A stretch of DNA of 31,378 nt from Bacteroidetes bacterium QH_10_64_37 (GCA_003023105.1 PXSZ01000078.1:1-31378), one strand, 5' to 3'; positions 1 through 8,648 are shown, numbered from the stretch's first letter. Program-made: numbers and translations. Notes: generated by a model from the sequence alone, not told the origin.

Positions 1-117
1 GAAGTCCTTTCACGGCGTTTTTGAGGCGGACTCGCGGCCGGACCGGAACGAGTGTGCGGGCGGTCAAGTAGACCGCTGTTGGACAGATCGCCGTGCTTGT
101 CGCATGGACCGCCAAAC

Positions 118-206
118 GGTGGGGTGGCAGAGCTTGGTCGAATGCACCGGTCTCGAAAACCGGAGGGCCCTCACGGGTCCCGGGGGTTCGAATCCCTCCC
201 CCACCG
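118..206 (+). tRNA. tRNA-Ser (anticodon CGA)
   Basis: An 89-nt class II tRNA folds cleanly. The acceptor arms GGTGGGG (118-124) and CCCCACC (199-205) pair fully and the discriminator is G206. The anticodon stem CCGGT/ACCGG encloses the loop CTCGAAA, which gives anticodon CGA and so reads UCG serine codons. A long variable arm (around agggccctcacgggtccc) and a T-loop TTCGAAT follow. The bases after the discriminator are CCG, so CCA must be added by the tRNA nucleotidyltransferase. A strong terminator lies 14 nt downstream, which suggests a single-gene transcript. Confidence 0.96.
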
Positions 207-219
207 CCGCTCCCAACTC

Positions 220-250
220 CCCGCTCAGCCTCGCTGGGCGGGATTTTCTT
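220..250 (+). terminator. Rho-independent terminator of tRNA-Ser
   Basis: A ten-pair stem, CCCGCTCAGC (220-229) with GCTGGGCGGG (233-242), has one T-G wobble, a 3-nt loop and is followed by ATTTTCTTCT. It sits directly after the tRNA-Ser gene. Confidence 0.85.
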
Positions 251-427
251 CTGCGGATTAAGAGTTGCTGGTGACTTGCCAATTCGGGTGGCAGGTTATT
301 GCTCGCCGGTGAAGCTCTCGAAGAATACAGCTTTATCCCGACAGTGGTCGAGGACAGGTTTCTGAGCGGAGCGCACTCTGAAAGCACTTCTTCGCTACGT
401 TCAGGGCGCTTCGGTCGCGGGCTCCCT

Positions 428-451
428 CAGAATGACTACCAGAATGACTAC
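428..451 (+). repeat. Perfect 12-nt tandem repeat in a gene-free stretch
   Basis: CAGAATGACTAC occurs twice head to tail. It lies in the roughly 270-nt stretch between the tRNA-Ser terminator and the end of the CYTH-like gene (251-522). I see no convincing gene, RNA or promoter there, only this repeat and a short hairpin TCACC/GGTGA near 482-495. The hairpin could serve as a weak terminator for the minus-strand gene. Confidence 0.6.
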
Positions 452-522
452 GATTCCCACATTGAGAGACAAATCGGAGCTTCACCGGCTGGTGATGAAA
501 GCTGTCCAGTAGCCAGTTTTCG

Positions 523-1170
523 TTACTCTATCCGAGAAATCCGGACCTCCGGTGCGGGCCGCGTGCTCACCGTGGGGAGCTGGTGCAGCCACCGGATATA
601 CCCAAACGACTGGTCGGTCGAAAGAGCAACCGGAAGCCGGTCGTCCAGCAGGAGCGGGGCCGCGGCCCGGAGCGTCTCGACGAGACCCCCATCGGGGCCC
701 ACGGCTTCGAGACAAAAGGTCCAGGCGGTCTCGCTGTCCGCCTGAAGCGTCGTGAGCTCCGCTTCAATCGATGCCGGGGGCGAGGTTGGAAGATCGGCTG
801 TGAGCGAGGATTGATCCTCGGGGGAGATCGTGAGCTGGTGACGGGTTTTCTTCACTGGCACCCAAAGGTCTGTGGGCTCCTCGTTCCAGAGGGACGGGCT
901 CTCTTCATCCACCCGAAAACTCCACTTCACCCACTGCTCGTAGCGACCGGCTGCCTTCGGCCCCCACGACGTGCGGAAGGGGCCCGCCAGGCGGCGCTTG
1001 ATTTGGAGCTGACCGTCGCGCAGCTTCAGGTTAAAGGCGGGGTCCTCCGCGGGCAGGTAGAGGTCGGTCTGATCCGAGGTCCGGACGCTCCCCAACGTGT
1101 CGAACCACTCCCGGAGCGCATCGGGCAGCGGAGGCGTGCCGAACCAGCGGGCTTCCAGGGTCAACGTCAT
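523..1170 (-). CDS. CYTH-like hypothetical protein (215 aa)
   Basis: A cytoplasmic 215-residue protein with no signal peptide or membrane segment, starting at an ATG. The pattern of charged alternating strands (LEARWF at the start, NLKLRDGQLQIKRR at about 48-61, VPVKKTRHQ near 105, CLEAVG near 153) recalls the CYTH/triphosphate-tunnel fold. Those proteins bind phosphate-rich ligands with inward-facing Lys, Arg and Glu side chains. The classic N-terminal ExExK signature is not clear, so the assignment is by general pattern only and no substrate can be named. The gene is divergent from the 981-residue secreted protein, with 129 nt between their starts. It has good coding character but I do not recognise a named family. 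Confidence 0.75.
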   Translation of the reverse strand: MTLTLEARWFGTPPLPDALREWFDTLGSVRTSDQTDLYLPAEDPAFNLKLRDGQLQIKRRLAGPFRTSWGPKAAGRYEQWVKWSFRVDEESPSLWNEEPTDLWVPVKKTRHQLTISPEDQSSLTADLPTSPPASIEAELTTLQADSETAWTFCLEAVGPDGGLVETLRAAAPLLLDDRLPVALSTDQSFGYIRWLHQLPTVSTRPAPEVRISRIE

Positions 1171-1299
1171 GACGACGCAGGCAGATGAGGGGACCGGATC
1201 GACCCGTTCCGAGCCCCTCCACGAACCATTGTCGAGGTCTCAGGTACGGACCCGGAGAGATGAATCCGGACGAGCGCTTCCAAGAATTTAATCGCCCCC

Positions 1300-4245
1300 A
1301 TGAGGTTCCCCGTTTGTCCTCTCCGCCTGGCATGGTGCTTTGCAGGTCTGCTGGGACTGTCCGTCGTCGGCGCCGTTCCGGTTTGCGGCCAAGGGGTAAC
1401 GCAATTGAACGCGAATCTGTATCAGGTCACGTACCGTCCGTCCGGCGCCGAGTACCGGACGGTGGACGGAGAGCACTTCGACCTCATCTTCCAGGAGGGG
1501 ACGGAGGACGCGGCCTGGCGCATTCGGCGGGCGCTGCGCCGGAGCCGAGCCGGAACGGACCGCCTCGTGGGTCTCACGCCCGATCCGATGGACATGCCGG
1601 TCGTCGTAGACGGCTATTCAGATCAGTCGAACGGATTTGTCACGCCCTTTCCCTTCAAGCAGGAAATTGAGGCGCCGAGCATCAAAGAGGACGCTTTGGT
1701 CGCCCGCTCGTCGTCGTGGCCTGCGCTGGTGGGACCGCACGAGCTGGTGCACGCACTGCACGCGGAGATCGACGCGGGATTCGGCTACGGGAATGTGCTT
1801 CGGCTTTTTGCACCGGACGCTGCGCGGGCGAGCAACCTCACGGCGCCGAGGGGCCTGGTGGAAGGGATCGCGGTCTATCGAGAGAGTCAGTTCGAGGAGG
1901 GAGCGGGACGGCTGAATGCGCCTCTCTTCACGATGAAGATGCGGGCGGCCATGCTGTCGGACGATTCGTGGTCCCTGACCCAAATGCTGGAGCCCCCCCG
2001 CTACACACAGCCCTTCAATCGCTTCTACGTCGGCGGCGCCCACGCCTTCGAAACCTGGGCCGAACAAGGAGACACGACCAGCACCGCGTTTTTCCGAGAG
2101 GCCGCGGCGCTCCACAATCAGTTTCCGTTTCTGGGATACGGTGTTGGGCTGTGGACCGGCCTGGGGCAGTGGCCCGGGGCCATCGACGAAGACCTTCGCA
2201 CGGCGCTACGGGCGCGCTATCAGCGCGAGCTGAACCGCCGAAAGCCGTTCACCGACACAAAGACCATCGCCGGCCGGACAGGGCGCAATTATCGGCGTCC
2301 TTATTGGCTCGATGAGGACACGGTGGTCGCCTACCTGCACGGATACGACGTGCGGAGGGGCTTCTACCGGATCGACGTGGAGACGGGCGAGCGCTCGCTG
2401 ATCCGGGTGCAGACCATCACGGAGGATTACACCTACAGCCTCGGGCGGGACACGAGCGCCCTCTACGCCTCCCGCTACGTGCCCGACCCCTGGGTGCCCA
2501 CGCAGGACATCGCGGAGGTCGAACACGTGGACCTGACGGACGGGACGGCGACCCGGCTCACGGATGGAGGCCGAGCGTTTGCGCCTGTAGAGGCCCCGGG
2601 GGCCGTCTGGGTCGTTCAGAACGACGGCCCTTTTACGCAATGGGCGACCCTTGAGGGAAAACGCACGCGGCCCCTCACGAACTTCGAGCGAACGCGGTTT
2701 CAGCAAATCGCCCCCTCTCCATCAGGGAATACGGTGGCTGTTCTGCTGAACGTGGACGGCTCCCAGCGCCTCTACCGTGTCGATCACCGTCGGCGAGACG
2801 CCGTTCGCCTGCGGCCCTGGCTCGGCCTCAAGGACGCCATTATTTACGACGTGTGCTGGGGCCCCGAGGGGCGCTATCTTCTCTTTTCGGCCGACCTCAC
2901 GGGCGTGGCCAATGTCTTTGCGTTCGATACTCAGACGAACGACGTGCTCCGCCTGACGAACGTCCCGTTCGGTGCCCTGGAGCCAACGTTGTCGCCGGAC
3001 CGGGAAACGGTCGCGTTCGTGGAGTACCGGCACGAGCGCCACGAGCTGGTCCGCATTCCGTTTCGGCCGGAAGCGGCCCCGACCGTCGATCCGTCCCGCG
3101 TGATCCTGGGCACCGAGACGCCGCGCCCGCCACCCCGCCGCCCCGAATCGGGTGCGGACGATCAAGAGTTTGCCGACGGCCGGTCGTATGAGGCCTGGCG
3201 TCATCTCGCCCCGCGAGCGATCTATCCGACCCTCGCGTACGATCCCGACGAGCTTGACCTTGCAGACAGCCCTCTTGTCGAAAAACTCGGCGTGGGGGTC
3301 GGTCTGGGACTGGCCGGCAACGATCCGCTGGGGCGGTGGCGGTATCAGGGCAATGCGTACTGGCAAGAGGGACGGGTCTGGGGGACGGCCACGGTCCAGT
3401 CGGGACGCTGGCTCCTGCGCCCGTCGCTGACCGTGTTCAACACCCCCGAAACCGTATCGACGAGGATCCGGACCTCGCAGGGACCGCGCGCTGCGCGTCT
3501 CGGGTTCGAGGAGCGGGGCGTGTCGCTGGGCACGAGACTTCCGGTGCGCCTGCAATCCAACGTGTACCGGAGCGTAGCGACCCTGTCGCTGCAGACGAAG
3601 TACCGCCAAACGCGGTTCTTCGGGGACACCGTTGAGGCCCTGAAGCAAGCCGGGGCGGCGAGACTCACACGGTGGCGCGATCGGGTGACCGTTTCTCCGC
3701 AGGCGCTTTTCGGGTACCGTCTCCAGCAAAATCCCCGCGACGTCGTGCCCAATCAGGGGCTCGCCCTGCGCGCCGCCGCCGAGGTTGATGCTTGGACCGA
3801 CGGAGTCTCTCCGAGCCGGGCGCTCTTAGCAGAAGCGGACGTGTACCTCCCGCTTGGGCTCCGGAGTCACACGGGTGTGCGAATCGGCGCGGGATTCCTC
3901 ACCCAAAATGAGGGGGCCGTCGTCGGCACAAGCGGATTTGTGCCTCGGGGGTACGAGGAGCTGTCGCTCGGCGCCGGGTCCTTTCTACGGCTGGGGGCGG
4001 AGGTGACACAGCCGCTCTGGTACATCGACGACGGCTCCACCCTGGTTCCGGTGTACGCCAAAGCGCTGTACAGCTACGGCTTCGGGCAGACCTTGACCTC
4101 AGTTACTGACGCCGGGTCCTTCTCCTCGTCGGTGGGAGCTGGCATTGGACTTCAATTCCGCTTCTTCTACGTGCTCGATTTTGACCTCCAAATCGGGGTC
4201 GCCGCCCGGCTTGAACCGGGGGACGCGGAGCTTGTGTGGCGGTGA
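1300..4245 (+). CDS. Secreted HExxH metallopeptidase with TolB-like propeller and C-terminal beta-barrel (981 aa)
   Basis: The ATG start gives a signal peptide (hydrophobic residues about 8-28, likely cut after VCGQ). Residues about 40-310 form a gluzincin-like peptidase domain. HELVH (residues 147-151) gives two zinc-ligand histidines and the catalytic Glu, and EGIAVYRE (from E188) supplies the probable third ligand. This is the arrangement of the Peptidase_MA type families. Residues about 330-620 carry repeats ending in patterns such as GRYLLFSAD and LSPDRETVAFVEY, as in TolB/WD40-like propellers. The last 330 or so residues are alternating aromatic/hydrophobic strands (GVGVGLGLAGN, FFYVLDFDLQIG) like an outer-membrane barrel. 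Gene-to-function is inferred: a surface-anchored or outer-membrane protease. No type IX C-terminal sorting domain is evident. It is monocistronic by spacing (129 nt upstream, 174 nt downstream). Confidence 0.85.
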   Translation: MRFPVCPLRLAWCFAGLLGLSVVGAVPVCGQGVTQLNANLYQVTYRPSGAEYRTVDGEHFDLIFQEGTEDAAWRIRRALRRSRAGTDRLVGLTPDPMDMPVVVDGYSDQSNGFVTPFPFKQEIEAPSIKEDALVARSSSWPALVGPHELVHALHAEIDAGFGYGNVLRLFAPDAARASNLTAPRGLVEGIAVYRESQFEEGAGRLNAPLFTMKMRAAMLSDDSWSLTQMLEPPRYTQPFNRFYVGGAHAFETWAEQGDTTSTAFFREAAALHNQFPFLGYGVGLWTGLGQWPGAIDEDLRTALRARYQRELNRRKPFTDTKTIAGRTGRNYRRPYWLDEDTVVAYLHGYDVRRGFYRIDVETGERSLIRVQTITEDYTYSLGRDTSALYASRYVPDPWVPTQDIAEVEHVDLTDGTATRLTDGGRAFAPVEAPGAVWVVQNDGPFTQWATLEGKRTRPLTNFERTRFQQIAPSPSGNTVAVLLNVDGSQRLYRVDHRRRDAVRLRPWLGLKDAIIYDVCWGPEGRYLLFSADLTGVANVFAFDTQTNDVLRLTNVPFGALEPTLSPDRETVAFVEYRHERHELVRIPFRPEAAPTVDPSRVILGTETPRPPPRRPESGADDQEFADGRSYEAWRHLAPRAIYPTLAYDPDELDLADSPLVEKLGVGVGLGLAGNDPLGRWRYQGNAYWQEGRVWGTATVQSGRWLLRPSLTVFNTPETVSTRIRTSQGPRAARLGFEERGVSLGTRLPVRLQSNVYRSVATLSLQTKYRQTRFFGDTVEALKQAGAARLTRWRDRVTVSPQALFGYRLQQNPRDVVPNQGLALRAAAEVDAWTDGVSPSRALLAEADVYLPLGLRSHTGVRIGAGFLTQNEGAVVGTSGFVPRGYEELSLGAGSFLRLGAEVTQPLWYIDDGSTLVPVYAKALYSYGFGQTLTSVTDAGSFSSSVGAGIGLQFRFFYVLDFDLQIGVAARLEPGDAELVWR

Positions 4246-4419
4246 CCCGTCGGCACCCTCGGTTCAGATTTACAAACGGGGAGAGAAAGACGTAAACTTT
4301 CGGCGAGATTCGTGAGGAGTCGTCATTCAGACCGAGAATGTAAAATTGTGCAGTGAACCTCACAGGAAGGGGAGCGTTCGTAAGAAAAGCACTGGCTGCT
4401 CACCAACACCAGTCCCAAT

Positions 4420-4800
4420 ATGGAAAAGCTCCGCTGCAAGACCTGCGGGTGTGAAAGCCTCCGACCGATGCAGGTCGTCTTTGAAGAGGAGGATGAATTC
4501 GACGACTTGCTCGGAGAAGAACAGGAGTCTCGCTTCTACAGTTGCCAGGTTTGTGGCGACAACTGGCTGTCGGTCAAGGAGAAGACCGCCGACGGAGAAT
4601 GCACGATTACATTTGTTCATCAAATGGACACGTCCCCCGTACTCAAACGCGTGGCTCACATGTCGAATTCGGTCGTCATCTCCGACGAGAGTGTCGACGA
4701 GTGGGAATACTTCAAGGGAGACAAGCCGGTTGGCGAGTCTGAGTGGGAGTCGATCCTCTCGAACCGGCGCGACATGCTGAAAGCCACTTGCATGAACTAA
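4420..4800 (+). CDS. Small zinc-ribbon protein (126 aa)
   Basis: An acidic cytoplasmic protein with two knuckles, CKTCGC (C6, C9, possibly C11) and CQVCG (C42, C45). The spacing fits one structural zinc site, and a stretch of Glu/Asp lies between them (residues 22-35). The remaining 80 residues, including the motif DEWEYFKGD, match nothing I can name. Zinc ribbons of this kind often bind nucleic acid or protein partners, but the function here is unknown. A sequence TAAAATTG at 4341-4348 resembles the Bacteroidota -7 element TAnnTTTG and could be its promoter, leaving a leader of about 70 nt. A strong terminator follows 30 nt after the stop, so the gene is probably transcribed alone. Confidence 0.85.
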   Translation: MEKLRCKTCGCESLRPMQVVFEEEDEFDDLLGEEQESRFYSCQVCGDNWLSVKEKTADGECTITFVHQMDTSPVLKRVAHMSNSVVISDESVDEWEYFKGDKPVGESEWESILSNRRDMLKATCMN

Positions 4801-4830
4801 GGGAGTGACACGACCATTCCCCATCGTTAA

Positions 4831-4863
4831 AGCCCGGGGCCGCGACTGGCCCCGGGCTTTTTT
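4831..4863 (+). terminator. Strong Rho-independent terminator
   Basis: A perfect 11-bp stem, AGCCCGGGGCC (4831-4841) with GGCCCCGGGCT (4848-4858), has a 6-nt loop and a run of six T (4858-4863). It ends the zinc-ribbon transcript. Read on the other strand the stem is followed by TTTAA, so it may also partly stop the converging response-regulator transcript. Confidence 0.95.
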
Positions 4864-4912
4864 GTGCGCTTTGGGCGTGTGGGAATCTATTCCGGGTCGG
4901 CGGAGCGACGAA

Positions 4913-5308
4913 CTACGCCGGGTTGAGGGTGTTCTCGATGGCGTCCGTCAGGTCGGCACGAGTGAAGGGCTTGCTCACGTACTCGTCGAAGCCTTTCTGG
5001 AGAAAATCATCCCGGTCGCCGGGCATCGCGTAGGCCGTCAGGGCCACGGCGGGGACTGTATCCATGCCATCGTGCTCTCGAATGAGGTGGAGAAGATCAG
5101 TGCCCGTCTGGTCTCCACTGAGGTTGATGTCGAGCAGAAGGACGTCGAACGAGCCGGTTTCGACGGCATCGAGTGCCCCTTCAATGTCAGGAACCACGTC
5201 GATGTCGTAGGATCCCTTGAGCAAGTGTGTTAGCAGAAGCTGCGTCTCGGAGTTGTCCTCCACGGCCAGGACGCGCGGGCTCGCCGATGTGCTCATCGAG
5301 TTTTGCAT
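4913..5308 (-). CDS. Single-domain response regulator (receiver only, 131 aa)
   Basis: A stand-alone CheY-like receiver. With the ATG at 5308 as start, the acidic pair is E17-D18, the phospho-accepting aspartate is D60 (VLLLDINLSG), the switch Thr is T91 (ALTAYA) and the conserved Lys is K113 (SKPF). No output domain follows. A longer reading from a GTG at 5395 adds a low-complexity leader and is less likely; an internal ATG at 5296 (MSTSAS) is an alternative start. No histidine kinase is nearby, so the partner is encoded elsewhere. The family usually relays phosphate in hybrid-kinase pathways or binds a target protein directly. A TAGAAT box on the minus strand (5405-5410) may mark its promoter. 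Confidence 0.93.
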   Translation of the reverse strand: MQNSMSTSASPRVLAVEDNSETQLLLTHLLKGSYDIDVVPDIEGALDAVETGSFDVLLLDINLSGDQTGTDLLHLIREHDGMDTVPAVALTAYAMPGDRDDFLQKGFDEYVSKPFTRADLTDAIENTLNPA

Positions 5309-5525
5309 GGGTGGGTGAGGGGAGATGAGGGAAGAGCCAAGAAGAAGAATCCGTTGATCGGTCCCTTCACGGGGCAACTGCTGCGATTGCTTCACGCCAA
5401 GAAGATTCTACGGCTCTGCAACGCGAATTAAAGCACAGTACGGAGGATCTGAGACATCAGGGTTTACATCAATCACCGTGCCACGCTTCCAGGCCGTCCG
5501 CCAGGTTACTGGTGCGAAGATAGCA

Positions 5526-5546
5526 AGCTCCACAGTACTCGGAGCT
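5526..5546 (-). terminator. Hairpin after the HhH/barrel operon
   Basis: Perfect arms AGCTCC (5526-5531) and GGAGCT (5541-5546) lie 5 nt beyond the stop codon of the 703-residue gene. There is no clear T-run, so this may be a weak or factor-assisted terminator or an mRNA 3'-end stabiliser. Confidence 0.35.
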
Positions 5547-5550
5547 CCCA

Positions 5551-7662
5551 CTACAGCGTCCACCGGATTTGAACGCGAATCTCGCGACGGCGGGATCCCT
5601 CGATCTGATTGAGCCCGGAGCCGATTGTGGACCGGTTCTCGTACCTGGTAATTCCGTACTTGGCTTCGAGGGTGAGGGAGGGGAGCGGGTCGTACTGAGC
5701 CATGACGTAGGAGCGCCGGCCTCGGTCGAAGAATACTGGGACCGAGAAGCTATACAGAAGGTCGTGCTCGTAGGCATAGATCCGGGCTGCGAATCCATCC
5801 GTGTCAAAGAACGCAATTCGTGCATCCAGCTGCACAGATGGATGGGGCGTCCATTGGAAGCCCTGGGAGAGAAAGAATCCCTGTGCAACGAGGGGCAGGG
5901 TCGACTGTCGGGAGAGCTCAAGGCGGGTTCGCACGGTCAGGGCGTCGCTGAAGGCGTACTCGGTGTGCCAGCGGGCGGAATAGCGTCGTTCCTCGTGCAC
6001 GCCGTCGAGGGGCCGCCCCCCGGGGCCTGAGAATTCCGTCGATTCGTCTTGGCCTTGCGCCCGCACCTGAAGGTAGGTGGATAGCCAGGGCCGGGGTTCG
6101 TATTCGAGAACCCCGCGCGCTTCCCACCCGGAGGACGGCCGAGGCACGTTGAAGCGGAGCCAGGGGGCGCGAAATTGATCAAAATACGCCGCAATCGACC
6201 AGTTCTCGGCCACGCGGAGCCGAAGTCCTGTGTAGATGCCAATTTCGTTTTGGGGGCGGCTTCCGTTTCCAAAGGCACTCCCGTGGAGGTTTGATAATTC
6301 TGGAGGATACCAGCGGCCCAGGAGGATCGCGTCCGCAACGTCGCCGGCGTCGAAGGAGGCCCCGAGGAGGCCGCCGAACGTTCCGCTTGGCGCCCGCCCC
6401 ACCTCCCCGAAGACGGTGTAGTCGTTCAGGTAGGCGGTGGCGTACGCGCTCAGCATGGAGGTCCGGCGGCCTGCGACGCGGTAGCGCCGATAGGGGACGT
6501 CGCCGGGGCGGAGGGGCCGATTGAACCGGGCGAGGTAGCCGGTCGCGCCGAGGTGGAGAGAAGAACCCTGGTATTCGAGCGCGCCCCCGATCGTCGTCTC
6601 GCCGAAGGCGCCCTTTCGGGCGATCTCGCTTGGCGTTCGATGCTGTCCACCCACCGAGATCGTGCGGGTGGGGATCGGGGCGGAAGGGTCGCCGCGGGCC
6701 GCGAGGGAGGAGTCGAGGGTGGCGTCTCGGCTCCGGCGCGAGACGAACGCCGTCACGGAGAGCTCGGCCGGCAGTCCAACGGTGGCGGCGGCGCCCCGGA
6801 AAAAGTTGGCCTCCGAGGCCGACCGGTACGGACGCACGCCCCGCCCGGTCTGCATCACCGGAGAGACGGGATCCCGCCCTTTCCCGAAGCGAAGCCCCTG
6901 CCACATTGCGACACCCTGCCCGAACTGTGCCGTAAAATCCCCGAGGACCAGCGTCTCGACCGGGCCGAGATCTCGAAGAGCGAGGCTTCCCACCACGTGG
7001 TCAAATCCGTAAGTATCGGTGGCGGGGGTCCAGCGCACGGGCTCGCCGGGATCTTTGTCGAAGGTGAGGGCGAGCTGGAGGCGCCGCTCGTGGTCGAGCC
7101 GCAGGCGCGAGGTGAGCCGGCCCGGGGGGCCGAGGAAGCGGTCCTCGCGGTACCCGCGCCCAAGATCAAGGTCGCGGGAATACCGCTGGATCAGGCTAAA
7201 CTCCAGGTTCGAGACGATCGTGTTGAAGGACGGAAAGACCGCTGTGTCGACGCGGCCCAGGGTCAAGAATGGGCGCGCAGCGCGGACGGTCTCAGTTGTG
7301 ATGCCGTTCACGTCCCGCACCGCGGCCCACGAGTCGTACGGACCGTGCTCTCGCCGGTGGCGCACGATTCGATGGGCTTCGCCGGCCGACAACGCCGGAA
7401 GCACCGAGAGATCGGCGGCGGTGGCCTGGTTTACGTCGAGCGGGTTGTCGGTCAGATGGGCAAACCGTTCCGCCGCCCGGGCAGTCGCGCGTTCCGTATC
7501 GCCGAAGGCATCCAGAATCGGTTCCAGGCGGCGACTCAGATCCATCGTGTCTGCGACCGTAGAGTCGGGCACAGGTTGAGCGCGTCCCGGGGCGATCCCT
7601 TCGAACAGAACGAGCAGAAGGAGGACCGCGAGGGGCCGTAGCGGCGAGAGAGCCGGCAGCAT
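5551..7662 (-). CDS. Helix-hairpin-helix / outer-membrane beta-barrel protein (703 aa)
   Basis: A signal peptide (residues 1-28, cut after GRA) is followed by a ComEA-type helix-hairpin-helix region at about 72-135. Visible motifs are NPLDVNQATAADLSVLPALS and DSWAAVRDVNGIT. In ComEA and related proteins these bind DNA without sequence preference. The remaining roughly 560 residues are alternating strands rich in aromatic and Arg residues (TSRLRLDHERRLQLALTFD, YAYEHDLLYSFSVPVFF), with a C-terminal strand ending in RWTL, consistent with a large outer-membrane barrel. It is the second gene of an operon, 12 nt behind the PorV/PorQ-like gene. Proteins of this layout occur in Bacteroidota, usually as unnamed HhH-domain proteins; a role in DNA binding at the cell surface is only a hypothesis. 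Confidence 0.88.
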   Translation of the reverse strand: MLPALSPLRPLAVLLLLVLFEGIAPGRAQPVPDSTVADTMDLSRRLEPILDAFGDTERATARAAERFAHLTDNPLDVNQATAADLSVLPALSAGEAHRIVRHRREHGPYDSWAAVRDVNGITTETVRAARPFLTLGRVDTAVFPSFNTIVSNLEFSLIQRYSRDLDLGRGYREDRFLGPPGRLTSRLRLDHERRLQLALTFDKDPGEPVRWTPATDTYGFDHVVGSLALRDLGPVETLVLGDFTAQFGQGVAMWQGLRFGKGRDPVSPVMQTGRGVRPYRSASEANFFRGAAATVGLPAELSVTAFVSRRSRDATLDSSLAARGDPSAPIPTRTISVGGQHRTPSEIARKGAFGETTIGGALEYQGSSLHLGATGYLARFNRPLRPGDVPYRRYRVAGRRTSMLSAYATAYLNDYTVFGEVGRAPSGTFGGLLGASFDAGDVADAILLGRWYPPELSNLHGSAFGNGSRPQNEIGIYTGLRLRVAENWSIAAYFDQFRAPWLRFNVPRPSSGWEARGVLEYEPRPWLSTYLQVRAQGQDESTEFSGPGGRPLDGVHEERRYSARWHTEYAFSDALTVRTRLELSRQSTLPLVAQGFFLSQGFQWTPHPSVQLDARIAFFDTDGFAARIYAYEHDLLYSFSVPVFFDRGRRSYVMAQYDPLPSLTLEAKYGITRYENRSTIGSGLNQIEGSRRREIRVQIRWTL

Positions 7663-7674
7663 GATGCTGGGGAA

Positions 7675-8508
7675 TTACCAGCGCAGTTCGAGCGACGCAG
7701 AGGGTGACCAGCCGAGCTCGGCGTGCTGTTCGGCGGCCACGTGGACGCGAACCCAATCGAGGCGGAGGCCCACCCCTCCGGTGAACCGAGTCGGGGCGCT
7801 CGTCACTCCGGCCCGGAGGGCAAGCATCGGGATGGGGTGCACCTCCAGCCCGCCTCGCACAGAAGCGGGAAAGGAGAGGGCCTTGAACACGTCGGTCACC
7901 AGCAGGAGCCGGGAGCTCACCTGGTACTGAAGGCCCACGGCCAGCGTCTGAGGTAGGGTCTCGCCGTCCACGAGGGAGGGACCGTTCACGTTCGTGACGT
8001 GCGCCCCGAGGTGAAGCGCGGGCAAAATTGGGAGGAGAAGACCGAGGTGTAGCCCGACGGCCCCCGCGCCCCCGTATCCGTCGATCCGGGTGTGATAGTA
8101 TCGTCCCGTCAGGCCCACGTAGACGTGCCGCGACGTGCCGAACTGGAGCCCTCGCGCATATCCGAGGCTGTACTGCATTTCCCGATACCCTTCCCCGCCG
8201 AACGTGCTGGCACCCCCCGACACTACGCCCCAGCGGGCCGGCCCCGTGCCGTAGACCGACCCGTACCGGAGCGCCGACAGCCCGAATCCTTCCCGCGCAA
8301 AAAAGGAGACCATTCGCCGGCGGTGCAGGGCGGGGGCCGCCGGATTTGCGTGAACGCCTGCGGTCGTCGTCAGTGCGGTTGACGCGTAGCCGAGCCCGGA
8401 GGCGCGGGCACTCCCGAAGAGGTCGTACGCGGACTGTCCGTGGGCCGGAGCGGCACCGGATAAACTCAGGACGAGCCCGGTAAAGACGAGCTCCAGAAAC
8501 GGGCGCAT
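7675..8508 (-). CDS. PorV/PorQ-like outer-membrane barrel protein (277 aa)
   Basis: The ATG at 8508 opens a signal peptide (MRPFLELVFTG...APAHG). A TTG 18 nt upstream keeps the frame but would fall only about 15 nt after the predicted transcription start. The mature N-terminus has the pattern GYASTALTTTAGVHANPAA, typical of the UPF0164/PorV-PorQ group. The rest is repeated barrel strands ending in a terminal aromatic (SASLELRW). PorV and PorQ are partners of the type IX secretion machinery at the outer membrane in Bacteroidota; this protein is a family relative, and which of the two it matches best cannot be told here. It is the first gene of an operon with the HhH/barrel protein, and it faces a DUF4835/PorD-like gene, which supports an envelope role. 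Confidence 0.85.
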   Translation of the reverse strand: MRPFLELVFTGLVLSLSGAAPAHGQSAYDLFGSARASGLGYASTALTTTAGVHANPAAPALHRRRMVSFFAREGFGLSALRYGSVYGTGPARWGVVSGGASTFGGEGYREMQYSLGYARGLQFGTSRHVYVGLTGRYYHTRIDGYGGAGAVGLHLGLLLPILPALHLGAHVTNVNGPSLVDGETLPQTLAVGLQYQVSSRLLLVTDVFKALSFPASVRGGLEVHPIPMLALRAGVTSAPTRFTGGVGLRLDWVRVHVAAEQHAELGWSPSASLELRW

Positions 8509-8547
8509 TGGAGGGGGGCGCAGCAATGGGCGCGAAACTGGATTTCT

Positions 8548-8576
8548 ATATTAACCTTCAATTCTAAAAGTATCAA
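8548..8576 (-). promoter_or_regulatory. Promoter of the PorV/Q-like - HhH/barrel operon
   Basis: On the minus strand, TTGATA (8571-8576) and TAATAT (8548-8553) are separated by exactly 17 nt. The surrounding sequence is markedly AT-rich in an otherwise GC-rich window. A TTTG also overlaps the upstream box, so the site fits both the classical and the Bacteroidota-type consensus partly. The predicted start near 8541 gives a leader of about 33 nt before the ATG at 8508. Confidence 0.6.
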
Positions 8577-8592
8577 ACGTGATGTCTATGCC

Positions 8593-8648
8593 GAGGGCGC
8601 GGGAGCCTGGGGACGCTTGGGCGTGGGAGCGTGGGAGAAGGGAAATGG
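8593..8648 (+). repeat. Degenerate 8-nt-period array (consensus GGGAGCGT)
   Basis: Seven successive octamers can be read: GAGGGCGC, GGGAGCCT, GGGGACGC, TTGGGCGT, GGGAGCGT, GGGAGAAG, GGAAATGG. The array lies in the 320-nt divergent spacer (8509-8828) between the PorV/Q-like and DUF4835 genes. The same spacer also holds the minus-strand promoter and a hairpin at 8748-8771. Confidence 0.5.

Noticed and set aside
118..522. Integrated element at tRNA-Ser
   Set aside because: There is no integrase, no duplicated tRNA 3' end and no composition shift; only a short tandem repeat.
2722..3729. 335-codon minus-strand open frame
   Set aside because: Antisense to the 981-residue protein and rich in Arg/Pro, as expected for a GC shadow.
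3300..4245. Type IX secretion C-terminal sorting domain on the 981-residue protein
   Set aside because: The end of the protein is a run of barrel-like strands, without the usual compact sorting-domain motifs.
6553..7641. 362-codon plus-strand open frame
   Set aside because: Antisense shadow of the HhH/barrel gene with no signal, motif or promoter.
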